Assembly: GCA_900772685.1 (NCBI GenBank)
Contig: CAAGRP010000004.1
Location: 1 to 8,287 of the forward strand
Reading direction: 5' to 3'
DNA from: Lachnospiraceae bacterium
GTDB lineage: Bacteria > Bacillota > Clostridia > Lachnospirales > Lachnospiraceae
Length of the DNA: 8,287 nt
Each line of letters starts with the position of its first letter. Positions within the stretch are counted from its first letter, which is position 1. The notes under the pieces are model-generated. The model did not search any database and had not been told where the DNA came from. It saw only the letters and a program-made list of their open reading frames with translations. Made by a program: the position numbers and the translations under genes. Shown piece after piece: positions 1 to 8,074 of the stretch.

Positions 1-1
1 T

Positions 2-754
2 GGTGGTACATCGGCCTATACGATCAAGAAATTCGGAGTCGTAAACAGATATGATCTTTCAAAGGAATTTCCGGCTATAACACTTAGAAGAACCGCGCTT
101 AAATCGGCATTTGACGAGATACTCTGGATATGGCAGAAAAAATCAAATAACATTCATGAGCTCAACAGCCATATATGGGATGAATGGGCTGATGAAAACG
201 GTTCTATCGGAAAGGCCTACGGTTATCAGATGGGAGTGAAGCATAAATACAAAGAGGGTATGATGGATCAGGTTGACAGGGTGCTGTATGATCTGAAGAA
301 CAATCCTTTCAGCAGACGTATAATGACAAATATTTACGTACATCAGGATCTGTCGGAAATGGCTCTTTATCCGTGTGCGTATTCCATGACCTTCAATGTT
401 GAACAAAAGAAGGGACATGATAAGCTTACGCTGAATGCAGTTCTGAACCAACGTTCGCAGGATGTACTTGCGGCAAACAACTGGAATGTATGCCAGTATG
501 CACTGCTGCTTATGGCTTTTGCACAGGTCTCTGATATGGAAGCAGGAGAGCTGCTGCATGTTATAGCGGATGCACATATATATGACAGACATATTCCGAT
601 AATCAAAGAGCTTATAAAAAGAGAAACCTATCCGGCTCCTGTTGTAAAGCTGAATCCTGACATCAAGGATTTTTATGATTTTACAACGAATGATCTTATT
701 GTCAAGGATTATATTCACGGAGAGCAGATAAAAGACATACCGATAGCTATTTAA
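2..754 (+). CDS. thyA: Thymidylate synthase ThyA, 5'-truncated by window edge
   Basis: Converts dUMP and 5,10-methylene-THF to dTMP and dihydrofolate in the cytoplasm. The frame is open from base 2, giving 250 visible residues. Comparison with Bacillus-type ThyA suggests about 30 N-terminal residues lie outside the window. Visible motifs are ILWIWQ and HIWDEW in the N-terminal half, a dUMP-phosphate arginine pair in NPFSRR, the catalytic cysteine in LYPCAY (codon 374-376), QRSQD, NVCQYA (dUMP-binding Asn), and DAHIYDRH near the C-terminus. The residue after the catalytic Cys is Ala, not the His of E. coli-type enzymes. This fits the phi3T/Bacillus ThyA branch, which has PC(V/A)Y here. ThyA is unrelated to the flavin-dependent ThyX. 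It is followed 14 nt later by folA, which recycles its dihydrofolate product. The upstream promoter is not in the window. The identification is secure. Confidence 0.96.
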   Translation, partial: GGTSAYTIKKFGVVNRYDLSKEFPAITLRRTALKSAFDEILWIWQKKSNNIHELNSHIWDEWADENGSIGKAYGYQMGVKHKYKEGMMDQVDRVLYDLKNNPFSRRIMTNIYVHQDLSEMALYPCAYSMTFNVEQKKGHDKLTLNAVLNQRSQDVLAANNWNVCQYALLLMAFAQVSDMEAGELLHVIADAHIYDRHIPIIKELIKRETYPAPVVKLNPDIKDFYDFTTNDLIVKDYIHGEQIKDIPIAI

Positions 755-768
755 GGAGAAAATACTGA

Positions 769-1272
769 ATGAAGCTTATTGCTGCAGTCGATGAAAACTG
801 GGGTATAGGTCGCGGGAACAACCTATTGATCTCAATTCCCCGGGATATGAAATTTTTCAGGGAAAAGACAAAGGATTCCGTTGTTGTAATGGGAAGAAAA
901 ACACTGGAGAGTTTTCCGGGCGGAAATCCTCTCAAAAACAGGGTCAATATTGTCCTTACATCAAACAGGGATTATCATAAAGGCGATGCCATTATCGTAA
1001 ATGATATAAAAGGCATTCTGGATGAGGCCGATAAGTATAAAGAAAAAGATGTCTATGTAATAGGAGGAGGCCAGATATATAAAATGCTGCTTCCGTACTG
1101 TGACACGGCATATATAACAAAGATATATCATTCCTTTGAGGCCGACACATTCTTCCCGGATCTTGATCTGGACAGCGAGTGGGAGATAACGGACGAGAGT
1201 GAGATATATGACCATGAGGGCATGTCATTTGCATTCATCACATATAAAAGGATAAAAAATGTACAGAGATAA
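769..1272 (+). CDS. folA: Dihydrofolate reductase
   Basis: NADPH-dependent reduction of dihydrofolate to tetrahydrofolate, regenerating the cofactor that ThyA oxidises. The protein is 167 aa, the normal size for bacterial DHFR. It shows the N-terminal AAVDENWGIG segment (residues 5-14, the Met20-type loop region), IPRDMKFF with the catalytic acid D26, the nucleotide-binding VVMGRKT (39-45), R58 at the position that binds the folate glutamate carboxylate, and the glycine-rich VIGGGQIY (97-104). The ATG at 769 is preceded by AAGGAGA (753-759), which begins inside the thyA stop codon, so translation is probably linked to thyA. The 3' end overlaps ispG by 14 nt in another frame. Nothing suggests a trimethoprim-resistant or plasmid-borne variant; this is the chromosomal housekeeping type. 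Confidence 0.96.
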   Translation: MKLIAAVDENWGIGRGNNLLISIPRDMKFFREKTKDSVVVMGRKTLESFPGGNPLKNRVNIVLTSNRDYHKGDAIIVNDIKGILDEADKYKEKDVYVIGGGQIYKMLLPYCDTAYITKIYHSFEADTFFPDLDLDSEWEITDESEIYDHEGMSFAFITYKRIKNVQR

Positions 1273-2314
1273 TACCAGAAAGATAAAAATAGGAAACAGA
1301 TATATAGGCGGCGGTTCGGACATACTGATCCAGTCAATGACAAATACAAAGACAGAGGATGTCGCTGCTACGGTCAGTCAGATCAAAAGACTTGAAAAGG
1401 CGGGCTGTGAGATCATAAGATGCGCGGTTCCTACAATGGAGGCCGCAAAAGCATTAAGTGATATAAAAAAGGAGATAAATATTCCGCTTGTAGCTGATAT
1501 CCATTTTGATTACCGCCTTGCCATTGCAGCCATAGAAGCCGGTGCCGATAAGATAAGGATCAATCCCGGAAATATCGGAAGCAGTGAAAAGGTAAGGGCT
1601 GTAGTAGATGCCGCAAAAGAAAGAAATATTCCTATAAGAGTCGGGGTGAACAGCGGTTCGGTCGAGGCAGGACTTTTGAAAAAATACGGCGGAGTCTGTG
1701 CCGAAGCACTTACTGAAAGTGCTATCGATAAGGTAAGGCTCATAGAGGATATGGGATATGACAATCTGGTCATAAGCATTAAATCCTCAGACGTTATGAT
1801 GTGCATAAGAGCACACGAAATAATGGCAGAGAAAACAAATTATCCTCTTCATGTAGGGATAACGGAAACAGGTACTGTTTCATCGGGAAATATAAAATCC
1901 TCCGTGGGACTTGGTATCATCCTTTATCAGGGAATAGGAGATACGATAAGAGTATCATTAAGCGCAGATCCTGTAGAGGAGATAAAAACAGCCAGGATGA
2001 TATTAAAGACACTCGGTCTTAGAAAGGGAGGAATAGACGTTGTTGCCTGTCCTACCTGCGGAAGGACAAAGGTGGACCTTATCTTGCTTGCAACGAAAAC
2101 CGAGGAGCTTGTGCTTCAGTATCCTTATGATATCAAGGTTGCCGTCATGGGATGTGCGGTAAACGGACCCGGAGAGGCAAGAGAAGCCGATCTCGGAATA
2201 GCAGGCGGAGACGGTGAAGGACTTTTATTCAAAAAGGGTGAGATAATCAAAAAGCTTCCGGAAAACGAACTTCTTGATGCATTAAAAAATGAATTGGACA
2301 ATTGGCAGAAATAA
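1259..2314 (+). CDS. ispG: 4-hydroxy-3-methylbut-2-enyl diphosphate synthase (IspG/GcpE)
   Basis: Penultimate enzyme of the MEP isoprenoid pathway: reductive conversion of MEcPP to HMBPP by a [4Fe-4S] enzyme using flavodoxin or ferredoxin. At 351 aa it is slightly shorter than E. coli IspG. The N-terminal TIM-barrel part shows IQSMTNT, GCEIIR, PLVADIHFD and KIRINPGNIG. The C-terminal iron-sulfur domain carries CPTCGR (C264, C267) and GCAVNGPGE (C299, E306). These three cysteines and the glutamate are the cluster ligands, with spacing like the E. coli enzyme. The start at 1259 lies inside folA (14-nt overlap) and has AAAAGGA six bases upstream. Its stop abuts the polC ATG. It is the bacterial type without the large insert domain of plant enzymes. 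No damage is visible. Confidence 0.97.
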   Translation: MYRDNTRKIKIGNRYIGGGSDILIQSMTNTKTEDVAATVSQIKRLEKAGCEIIRCAVPTMEAAKALSDIKKEINIPLVADIHFDYRLAIAAIEAGADKIRINPGNIGSSEKVRAVVDAAKERNIPIRVGVNSGSVEAGLLKKYGGVCAEALTESAIDKVRLIEDMGYDNLVISIKSSDVMMCIRAHEIMAEKTNYPLHVGITETGTVSSGNIKSSVGLGIILYQGIGDTIRVSLSADPVEEIKTARMILKTLGLRKGGIDVVACPTCGRTKVDLILLATKTEELVLQYPYDIKVAVMGCAVNGPGEAREADLGIAGGDGEGLLFKKGEIIKKLPENELLDALKNELDNWQK

Positions 2315-5300
2315 ATGGAAACATTGATAAAAAGCTTTAAAGACGCATTTCCGAAGCTGTCGCTTGAAAATGATCTTGATGAGCTGACCGATATAATAGA
2401 TGTAGAGAGGATATCGTTAAACAGCGACAAGGATGTTGTTACGATATATATAAGCTCACATCAATGGCTTCACAGAAAGAATCTTTTAAGACTTGAACAG
2501 GCAATAAAGACGCAGCTTTTCAAGGAATACAAGATCGCCATAATGATAAAGGAGCGTTTCATATTATCAAGTCAGTATACACCAAAGCATTTTTACGACA
2601 GCTATAAAAACAGCATGATGTTTGAATTGAGTGAGAAAAGCCCCATCCTTTCTCACCTGTTTAAGCGCGCAGAAATAAAGTTCTCAGACGGACAGATAAC
2701 CGTTATCGTTCCGGATATGGGAATATATAAGGAGAAGGAGAACGAGCTTACAGAGTATCTTGAGTTCGTTTTTAATAAGAGATGCAGCTTTAATATAAAG
2801 ATCTTTTTAAAGATAAATGCCGATTTGAACGATACGTTATTTGAAACGGATAAAACGAATGATGAGTTCGAGGAACGCCTTAAGAGCATAACTACAGGAA
2901 TAGAGAAAAAGGAAACCGAAAAAGCTCAGAAAAAGAAGAACGATAAAAAATATAATAAAGAAGAATACAGATCGGAAGATCCCGATGTCATATACGGACA
3001 TGATGTAAAAGAGGATTCCATTCCTATCAGTGAGATAGAGGAGGGAATAGGAGAGGCTGTTATAAGGGGACAGATACTTTCTACGGATTCAAGAGAATTA
3101 AAAAGCGGAAAGATACTGTTCATGTTTGCAATTACCGATCTTACCGATACGATAATGGCAAAGATGTTTCTTCATCCTGACAAGTTTGAAGAACTCTCAA
3201 AGAGCCTTTCCAAAGGAAAATTCATCAAGCTCAAGGGAAAGATATCCATGGATACGTTCTCAAACGAGCTTACTTTTTCATATGTTACGGGAATAAGGCT
3301 CACAGCTCCTTTTGGAGAGATCAGAAAGGATAAAGCTGACAGAAAAAGAATAGAGCTGCACTGTCATACAAAGATGAGCGATATGGACGGTGTTACGGAT
3401 GCCGCAGATCTCGTAAAAAGAGCTTATGAGTGGGGTCAGCCTGCCATTGCCATTACAGATCACGGCGTGGTCCAGAGCTTCCCCGAGGCAAATAAGGCAC
3501 TCGGAAAGATAGACGATAAATTCAGGGAAAAGTATAAAGAAGCTCACCCTGATATAGATAAGAAAGAACTCAAAAAGATTTCTTCACCGTTTAAGGTCAT
3601 ATATGGCTGTGAGATTTATCTTGTAGATGATAAAAAAAGCATGGTGCAGTCACCTAAAGGGCAAACATTGGATGCGCCATATGTTGTATTCGACCTTGAA
3701 ACAACCGGATTCTCACCGGAGCACTCTGCTATAATCGAGATAGGTGCCGTGCGTGTCGAAGGTCAGAAGATAACGGACAGATTTTCAACGTTTGTAAATC
3801 CGAAGATACCTATACCTTTAAGGATAGAGCAGCTCACCAAAATAAACGATTCGATGGTCGTGGGTGCCCGTACAATAGACGAGATACTTCCGGAGTTTAT
3901 AAAATTCTGTGAAGGTGCGGTGCTTGTTGCACACAATGCATCATTTGACTATTCCTTTATAAAAAAGAATTGCGATGATCTTGGTATTGATATAGATTTT
4001 ACCGTTTTGGATACCGTATCTCTTTCAAGATACCTGCTGCCGAGGCTTACAAGGTTCAAGCTGGATACGGTTGCAAAGCATCTGGGAGTCTCGCTTGAAA
4101 ATCATCACAGAGCGGTCGATGATGCGGAATGTACGGCTCATATTTTCCTGAAGCTTTGCAAGATGCTCACGGAGCAGGGAATAGGAGATCTTGATGCGTT
4201 AAATGAAAAGGGTGTGCTTTCAAAGGAGGCGGTAAGACATCTTCCGACGAATCACGCTGTTGTGCTGGTAAAGAACGAGACGGGACGGGTAAACCTGTAC
4301 AGGCTTATTTCCGAATCACATCTGAACTATTATTATAGAAGACCAAGGATTCCAAAGACTGTATTCGAAAAATACAGGGACGGCCTTATTATCGGTACTG
4401 CCTGTGCGGCAGGAGAGCTTTACCAGGGTATAATAAGAGGAATGTCGGATGAGGCGCTTGCCTCTATCGTTGATTTCTATGATTATCTTGAAGTGCAGCC
4501 TTTAGGGAACAGCAGTTATCTCATCGCTGATGAGGGTGCCGACGGCATTTCGACCATGGAGGACCTTATAAAGGTCAATAAAAAGATAATATCGCTCGGA
4601 GAAGAGTTCAATAAGCCTGTAGTTGCGACAGGCGATGTTCATTTTATGGATCCGGGGGACAGTGTATACAGAAGCATAATCATGGATGGACAGGGCTTTT
4701 CGGATGCCGATGATCAGGCGCCTCTTTACCTTCGTACTACAGGAGAAATGCTGGATGAGTTTTCATATCTCGATGAGAAAAAAGCACAGGAGCTTGTAGT
4801 GGACAATCCACAGAAGATAGCCGATATGTGCGAGAAGATATCGCCTATAAGAGCAGGAAAATTTCCGCCTGTCATCGAAAACTCGGATTCTGATCTTAGA
4901 AGGATATGCTACGAGGAAGCTCACAGGATATACGGAGAAGATCTGCCTGAGCCTGTGGTCTCAAGGCTTGAAAGAGAGCTTAATTCGATCATATCAAACG
5001 GATATGCGGTTATGTATATAATAGCCCAGAAGCTGGTATGGAAGTCCAACGAGGACGGATATCTTGTAGGCTCCAGAGGCTCGGTAGGCTCATCTTTTGT
5101 TGCGACCATGGCCGGCATAACAGAGGTAAATCCTTTGAGTGCACATTATCTCTGCCCTAACTGCCATTATGTTGATTTTGATTCGGATGAGGTCAAGGCA
5201 TACAGCGGAAGATGCGGCTGTGATATGCCGGATAAGGTCTGTCCTAAGTGCGGCACGCAGTTAAATAAAATGGGATTTGACATACCTTTTGAGACCTTCC

Positions 5301-6769
5301 TTGGCTTTGAAGGGAATAAAGAGCCCGATATAGATCTTAACTTTTCCGGTGAATACCAGAGTAATGCCCATAAATACACAGAGGTAATATTCGGAAAGGG
5401 TCAGACATTTAAGGCCGGAACAATAGGTACGCTTGCTGATAAGACTGCCTACGGCTTTGTTAAAAAGTATTACGAAAATAGGGGAGTACATAAGAGAAAC
5501 TGTGAGATCGAAAGGATAGTCGGCAAATGTACGGGAATAAGAAGGACTACAGGCCAGCATCCGGGCGGTATCATAGTACTGCCTCATGGCGAGGATATTA
5601 ATTCATTTACTCCTGTTCAGCATCCTGCAAATGATGTCAACAGTGACATTATAACGACGCATTTTGATTATCATTCCATAGATTCGAACCTTTTGAAGCT
5701 CGATATACTGGGACATGATGATCCTACGATGATAAGGATGCTTGAAGACCTTACAGGAACAAATGCAAAGGAAGTGCCGCTTGATGAACCGAAGGTAATG
5801 TCGCTCTTTAAATCAACGGAGGCACTCGGTATAAAGCCTGCGTCAATAGGAGGCTGCAAACTTGGATGTCTCGGAATACCGGAGTTTGGAACTGACTTTG
5901 TAATGCAGATGCTTCTTGATACAAAGCCTTCGTCATTTTCGGATCTTATACGTATATCAGGTCTTTCGCATGGTACCGATGTATGGCTCGGAAACGCAAA
6001 GGAGCTCATAACTCAGGGTAAGGCTACGATAGCGACCGCCATATGTACAAGGGATGATATAATGATCTATCTCATCGGAAAGGGTGTCGAAAGTGAGCAG
6101 TCATTCAAGATAATGGAGGCTGTCCGTAAAGGAAAGGGACTTACGCCTCAGTGGGAGCAGATAATGAAGGAGCATGATGTTCCTGACTGGTATATATGGT
6201 CGTGCAAGACTATCAAATACATGTTTCCGAAGGCACATGCGGCCGCATATGTTATGATGGCATACCGTATCGCATGGTATAAGATCTATTATCCGCTCGC
6301 CTACTATGCGGCATATTTTTCGATACGTGCTTCTGCTATAAACTATGACATCATGTGCAGAGGACAGGAGAGGCTTCTTCAGTTTATTGCCGATTATACG
6401 GAAAGGAGCAATGAGCTTTCCAAAAAGGAGCAGGATACATTAAAGGATATGAAAATAGTCCGTGAAATGTATGCAAGAGGATATGACTTCGTCCCTGTTG
6501 ATATATACGAAGCGGATGCCCACAGATTCAAAATAAAAGACGGCAGGTTAATGCCGTCACTTGATTCGATAGATGGTCTTGGAGACAAGGCTGCAGATGC
6601 TGTTGTAGCCGCTGCAGCAGAGGGTAAATTTATTTCACAGGAGGATTTCAGGAACAGGACTAAAGTCAGTAAGTCTGTTGTGGAATATCTTGTGCAGGTC
6701 GGAATCCTTAATGAGCTCCCGGAATCCAATCAGTTTTCGCTGTTTGAAATGAACTTTAGCAAGCGTTAA
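2315..6769 (+). CDS. polC: DNA polymerase III alpha subunit, PolC type, with 3'-5' exonuclease
   Basis: Essential replicative polymerase of low-GC Gram-positives; 1484 aa, close to the usual PolC length. Order of parts: N-terminal domain (about 1-195); Lys/Glu-rich linker (about 197-220); OB fold (about 245-335); PHP domain start with LHCHTKMSDMD (H349, H351) and ITDHG; inserted DEDDh exonuclease (about 455-615) with FDLETTG (D460, E462), AHNASFD (D545) and HHRAVDD (H598, D603); the rest of PHP (GDVHF near 773); then the C-family polymerase core with GSRGSVGSS (919-927). A zinc module has cysteines C947, C950, C967, C969, C976 and C979. Catalytic aspartates are in PDIDLNFS (D1005, D1007) and LKLDILG (D1130). 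A helix-hairpin-helix (GLGDKAA) precedes the C-terminal clamp-binding QFSLF (1473-1477). No Shine-Dalgarno is obvious; ATG directly follows the ispG stop, so translational coupling is likely. The gene appears intact. Confidence 0.98.
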   Translation: METLIKSFKDAFPKLSLENDLDELTDIIDVERISLNSDKDVVTIYISSHQWLHRKNLLRLEQAIKTQLFKEYKIAIMIKERFILSSQYTPKHFYDSYKNSMMFELSEKSPILSHLFKRAEIKFSDGQITVIVPDMGIYKEKENELTEYLEFVFNKRCSFNIKIFLKINADLNDTLFETDKTNDEFEERLKSITTGIEKKETEKAQKKKNDKKYNKEEYRSEDPDVIYGHDVKEDSIPISEIEEGIGEAVIRGQILSTDSRELKSGKILFMFAITDLTDTIMAKMFLHPDKFEELSKSLSKGKFIKLKGKISMDTFSNELTFSYVTGIRLTAPFGEIRKDKADRKRIELHCHTKMSDMDGVTDAADLVKRAYEWGQPAIAITDHGVVQSFPEANKALGKIDDKFREKYKEAHPDIDKKELKKISSPFKVIYGCEIYLVDDKKSMVQSPKGQTLDAPYVVFDLETTGFSPEHSAIIEIGAVRVEGQKITDRFSTFVNPKIPIPLRIEQLTKINDSMVVGARTIDEILPEFIKFCEGAVLVAHNASFDYSFIKKNCDDLGIDIDFTVLDTVSLSRYLLPRLTRFKLDTVAKHLGVSLENHHRAVDDAECTAHIFLKLCKMLTEQGIGDLDALNEKGVLSKEAVRHLPTNHAVVLVKNETGRVNLYRLISESHLNYYYRRPRIPKTVFEKYRDGLIIGTACAAGELYQGIIRGMSDEALASIVDFYDYLEVQPLGNSSYLIADEGADGISTMEDLIKVNKKIISLGEEFNKPVVATGDVHFMDPGDSVYRSIIMDGQGFSDADDQAPLYLRTTGEMLDEFSYLDEKKAQELVVDNPQKIADMCEKISPIRAGKFPPVIENSDSDLRRICYEEAHRIYGEDLPEPVVSRLERELNSIISNGYAVMYIIAQKLVWKSNEDGYLVGSRGSVGSSFVATMAGITEVNPLSAHYLCPNCHYVDFDSDEVKAYSGRCGCDMPDKVCPKCGTQLNKMGFDIPFETFLGFEGNKEPDIDLNFSGEYQSNAHKYTEVIFGKGQTFKAGTIGTLADKTAYGFVKKYYENRGVHKRNCEIERIVGKCTGIRRTTGQHPGGIIVLPHGEDINSFTPVQHPANDVNSDIITTHFDYHSIDSNLLKLDILGHDDPTMIRMLEDLTGTNAKEVPLDEPKVMSLFKSTEALGIKPASIGGCKLGCLGIPEFGTDFVMQMLLDTKPSSFSDLIRISGLSHGTDVWLGNAKELITQGKATIATAICTRDDIMIYLIGKGVESEQSFKIMEAVRKGKGLTPQWEQIMKEHDVPDWYIWSCKTIKYMFPKAHAAAYVMMAYRIAWYKIYYPLAYYAAYFSIRASAINYDIMCRGQERLLQFIADYTERSNELSKKEQDTLKDMKIVREMYARGYDFVPVDIYEADAHRFKIKDGRLMPSLDSIDGLGDKAADAVVAAAAEGKFISQEDFRNRTKVSKSVVEYLVQVGILNELPESNQFSLFEMNFSKR

Positions 6770-6781
6770 CGCCGAACTATA

Positions 6782-6825
6782 AAAAGGCTCCGAAACCTGC
6801 ATAAAATAAGGGTTTTGGAGCTTTT
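6782..6825 (+). terminator. Intrinsic terminator of the thyA-folA-ispG-polC operon
   Basis: Arms GCTCCGAAACC (6787-6797) and GGTTTTGGAGC (6811-6821) form an 11-bp stem with a 13-nt loop, followed by TTTT. The single imperfect pair is G-U in + strand RNA but would be C-A on the other strand, so the hairpin is built for + strand transcripts. The A's at 6781-6785 could also let it act weakly in reverse against transcripts from the convergent integrase. It starts 12 bases after the polC stop, so the mobile element did not separate polC from its terminator. Confidence 0.9.
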
Positions 6826-6862
6826 CGTGTATTGTGGGACTATCATTAGATTGCGCATTTTA
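6826..6862. other. Candidate chromosome-element junction (att core region)
   Basis: This short stretch lies between the polC terminator and the arm-like repeats and has no coding content. If the element carries the arm repeats and the chromosome carries the polC terminator, the crossover core should lie here or in the distal part of the terminator. The core cannot be identified from one end, because the matching copy at the far end of the element is outside the window. Confidence 0.4.
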
Positions 6863-6893
6863 TCCTGCGAATTTCCTGCGAAAATCCTGCGAA
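6863..6893. repeat. Three direct repeats TCCTGCGAA, 11-bp period (putative integrase arm sites)
   Basis: TCCTGCGAA occurs exactly at 6863-6871, 6874-6882 and 6885-6893, with 2-bp spacers TT and AA. The 11-bp period is about one helical turn, placing all three sites on one face of the DNA. They lie 45 bp beyond the integrase stop codon, where the attachment site of an integrated element is expected. Tyrosine integrases of the lambda and Tn916 type bind short direct repeats (arm sites) through their N-terminal domain. Binding by this integrase is inferred, not shown. Confidence 0.65.
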
Positions 6894-6912
6894 AGCTACG
6901 ATAATAATAGCG

Positions 6913-6942
6913 AAAATAATAGGCGCCGAATTCGACGCCTAT
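6913..6942 (-). terminator. Intrinsic terminator of the integrase gene, overlapping its stop codon
   Basis: A near-palindrome at 6919-6942 has 12-base arms (ATAGGCGCCGAA on the + strand, and its complement). The only imperfection, C6926/A6935, is a G-U wobble in - strand RNA, so the fold suits integrase transcripts. On the - strand it is followed by TATTTT. The TAG stop of the integrase (6939-6941) lies inside the first arm, so the terminator is partly coding. Confidence 0.72.
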
Positions 6943-8039
6943 ATCAGATTCACGGCTTTAATCTTTTCCGCATCCTTTTCCCTAAGTTTTTGCGTTATAT
7001 GTATATATACGTCTTTTGTGATTTTTGAATTGCCGTGACGCAGCCGCCGGGAAACCTCATCAAGAGAGAAGCCCGACTCAAACAGCAAACTGGCGTGCGT
7101 ATGCCGGAGCGAATGAGTCGACAGCGACCGCCCCACGACCGCGCGGGCATGTTTGCGAAAGTAAGCGTTGAAAGTATGATATTTTATATAATCGCCGGTA
7201 TTAGATGAGATGAACAGCTTCGACCTGTAGCCGTGCTCTATCTGCTGCCGGCGCATGATCGCATTGATGTATTTGATCGTTTCAGCAAGCTGAGGCTGGA
7301 TAACAACATCATCGACAGAATTTTCATTTTTAGCAGGACCCACGACACGATTGCTAGGGTCAAAAGTTTTCGATACGTGAATGACCATGTTTTCAAGGTC
7401 AACGTCCTTTTTTTCTAAGGCTATAGCCTCGCCCACACGAAGTCCGGACAGCGCAAGAAATTCAGTAAACGCAGCCCACACAGGTTTTTTCATGCTATCG
7501 ATGAGGAGACGCAGCTCATCAGATTCGAGATATTTGTCAGAGATTTTTATATTAGGCTCGGGGAATCTATCGAGCTTATCGATGGCAGCGGTCGAGCTGA
7601 TCAGATCGGACGCATAGCCCCAACGGATCATAGCCTTGAGCCTTGTAATGTATCCGTTCAAGGTGGATGCAGCCTTCCCCGATTCAATGAATTTGTTTTT
7701 TATGTATCGAGCGGTCAGCTTTTCGATGAGGACGTCGCCGCCGATGATTTTAAGAATCGAGTCGAGAGCTATGCAATTTCTTTTATAGGTTGACGCTCTA
7801 ACGGCGCGCTTGCTATCGGTTTTGTATTCAGCTACGAGCTGACGCAGAGAAAGGTTTGACGCCGCCGGAGCCGTAACGTTTTCTATCTTTTCGGACAGGA
7901 TCGCGAGCGCTTCGCGCCGGTTCTTCACGGTATCACGGTCAAAAGTCACCGATACCGTTCTATATTTCATTGTAAGCGGGTCACGGTATTCTTCGCAGTA
8001 TCGAACCTTGCCGGTGCGCTTTTCTATTCGGCTATACAT
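6939..8039 (-). CDS. int: Tyrosine recombinase (phage/ICE integrase)
   Basis: Site-specific recombinase that would integrate and excise the element through a covalent 3'-phosphotyrosine intermediate. It is 366 aa, full length for an arm-binding integrase. Residues 1-55 resemble the arm-DNA-binding domain (basic, with RIEKRTGKVRY at the start). Residues about 63-160 form the SAM-like core-binding domain (LSLRQLVAEY, ASTLNGYITRLKAMIRW). Residues about 170-350 are catalytic: R201 in SGLRVGEA, probable K237, H309 and R312 in HSLRHTH, H335 in RLRHG, and nucleophile Y345 in DVYIH. All key residues are present, so the enzyme is probably active. In the beta-hairpin after K237 the usual basic residues are replaced by VDD. 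The start at 8039 has a perfect Shine-Dalgarno. It is convergent with polC, and parts are visibly richer in G+C than the operon, consistent with foreign origin. Confidence 0.95.
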   Translation of the reverse strand: MYSRIEKRTGKVRYCEEYRDPLTMKYRTVSVTFDRDTVKNRREALAILSEKIENVTAPAASNLSLRQLVAEYKTDSKRAVRASTYKRNCIALDSILKIIGGDVLIEKLTARYIKNKFIESGKAASTLNGYITRLKAMIRWGYASDLISSTAAIDKLDRFPEPNIKISDKYLESDELRLLIDSMKKPVWAAFTEFLALSGLRVGEAIALEKKDVDLENMVIHVSKTFDPSNRVVGPAKNENSVDDVVIQPQLAETIKYINAIMRRQQIEHGYRSKLFISSNTGDYIKYHTFNAYFRKHARAVVGRSLSTHSLRHTHASLLFESGFSLDEVSRRLRHGNSKITKDVYIHITQKLREKDAEKIKAVNLI

Positions 8040-8043
8040 AAAG

Positions 8044-8054
8044 ACCTCCTTTCT
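8044..8054 (-). promoter_or_regulatory. Very strong Shine-Dalgarno sequence for int
   Basis: On the - strand AGAAAGGAGGT ends four bases before the integrase ATG. It matches the complement of the 16S rRNA 3' end over all 11 bases and fixes the start. By contrast polC has no clear site. Strong translation of a recombinase implies that the control is placed on transcription. Confidence 0.88.
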
Positions 8055-8074
8055 AACCGTATGAGATTCGGTTA
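8054..8074 (-). promoter_or_regulatory. Dyad O3 between terminator T2 and the int ribosome binding site
   Basis: Perfect 6-bp inverted repeat TAACCG / CGGTTA (8054-8059 and 8069-8074) around a 9-base centre. It touches the Shine-Dalgarno on one side and the T run of T2 on the other. It shares the pattern CCGnATCnnnTACGGTYA with dyad O2 upstream, so it may be an operator. In RNA it could be a small hairpin beside the ribosome binding site. The binding protein is unknown. Confidence 0.5.

Noticed and set aside
143..718. 191-codon open frame on the - strand within thyA
   Set aside because: It lies antisense to clear thyA coding sequence, has a Cys/His/Ile-rich composition with no recognisable domain, and is a shadow frame.
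3600..4200. Separate dnaQ-like exonuclease gene
   Set aside because: The exonuclease motifs are in frame within polC, which normally carries this domain inside its PHP region.
6787..6863. Short inverted match ATAAAAT (6801-6807) / ATTTTAT (6857-6863) as an integrase core site
   Set aside because: Only seven A/T bases match and one copy is in the terminator loop; this is too likely by chance to call as the core.
6863..6893. The triple repeat as a CRISPR remnant
   Set aside because: The 9-bp units and 2-bp spacers are far too short; phased protein-binding sites fit better.
6834..7028. 64-codon + strand ORF after polC
   Set aside because: It runs through the direct repeats, the int terminator and antisense to int. 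No ribosome binding site or family resemblance is visible.
7233..7617. Small + strand ORFs inside the integrase region
   Set aside because: They are antisense shadows of a well-supported integrase with all catalytic residues.
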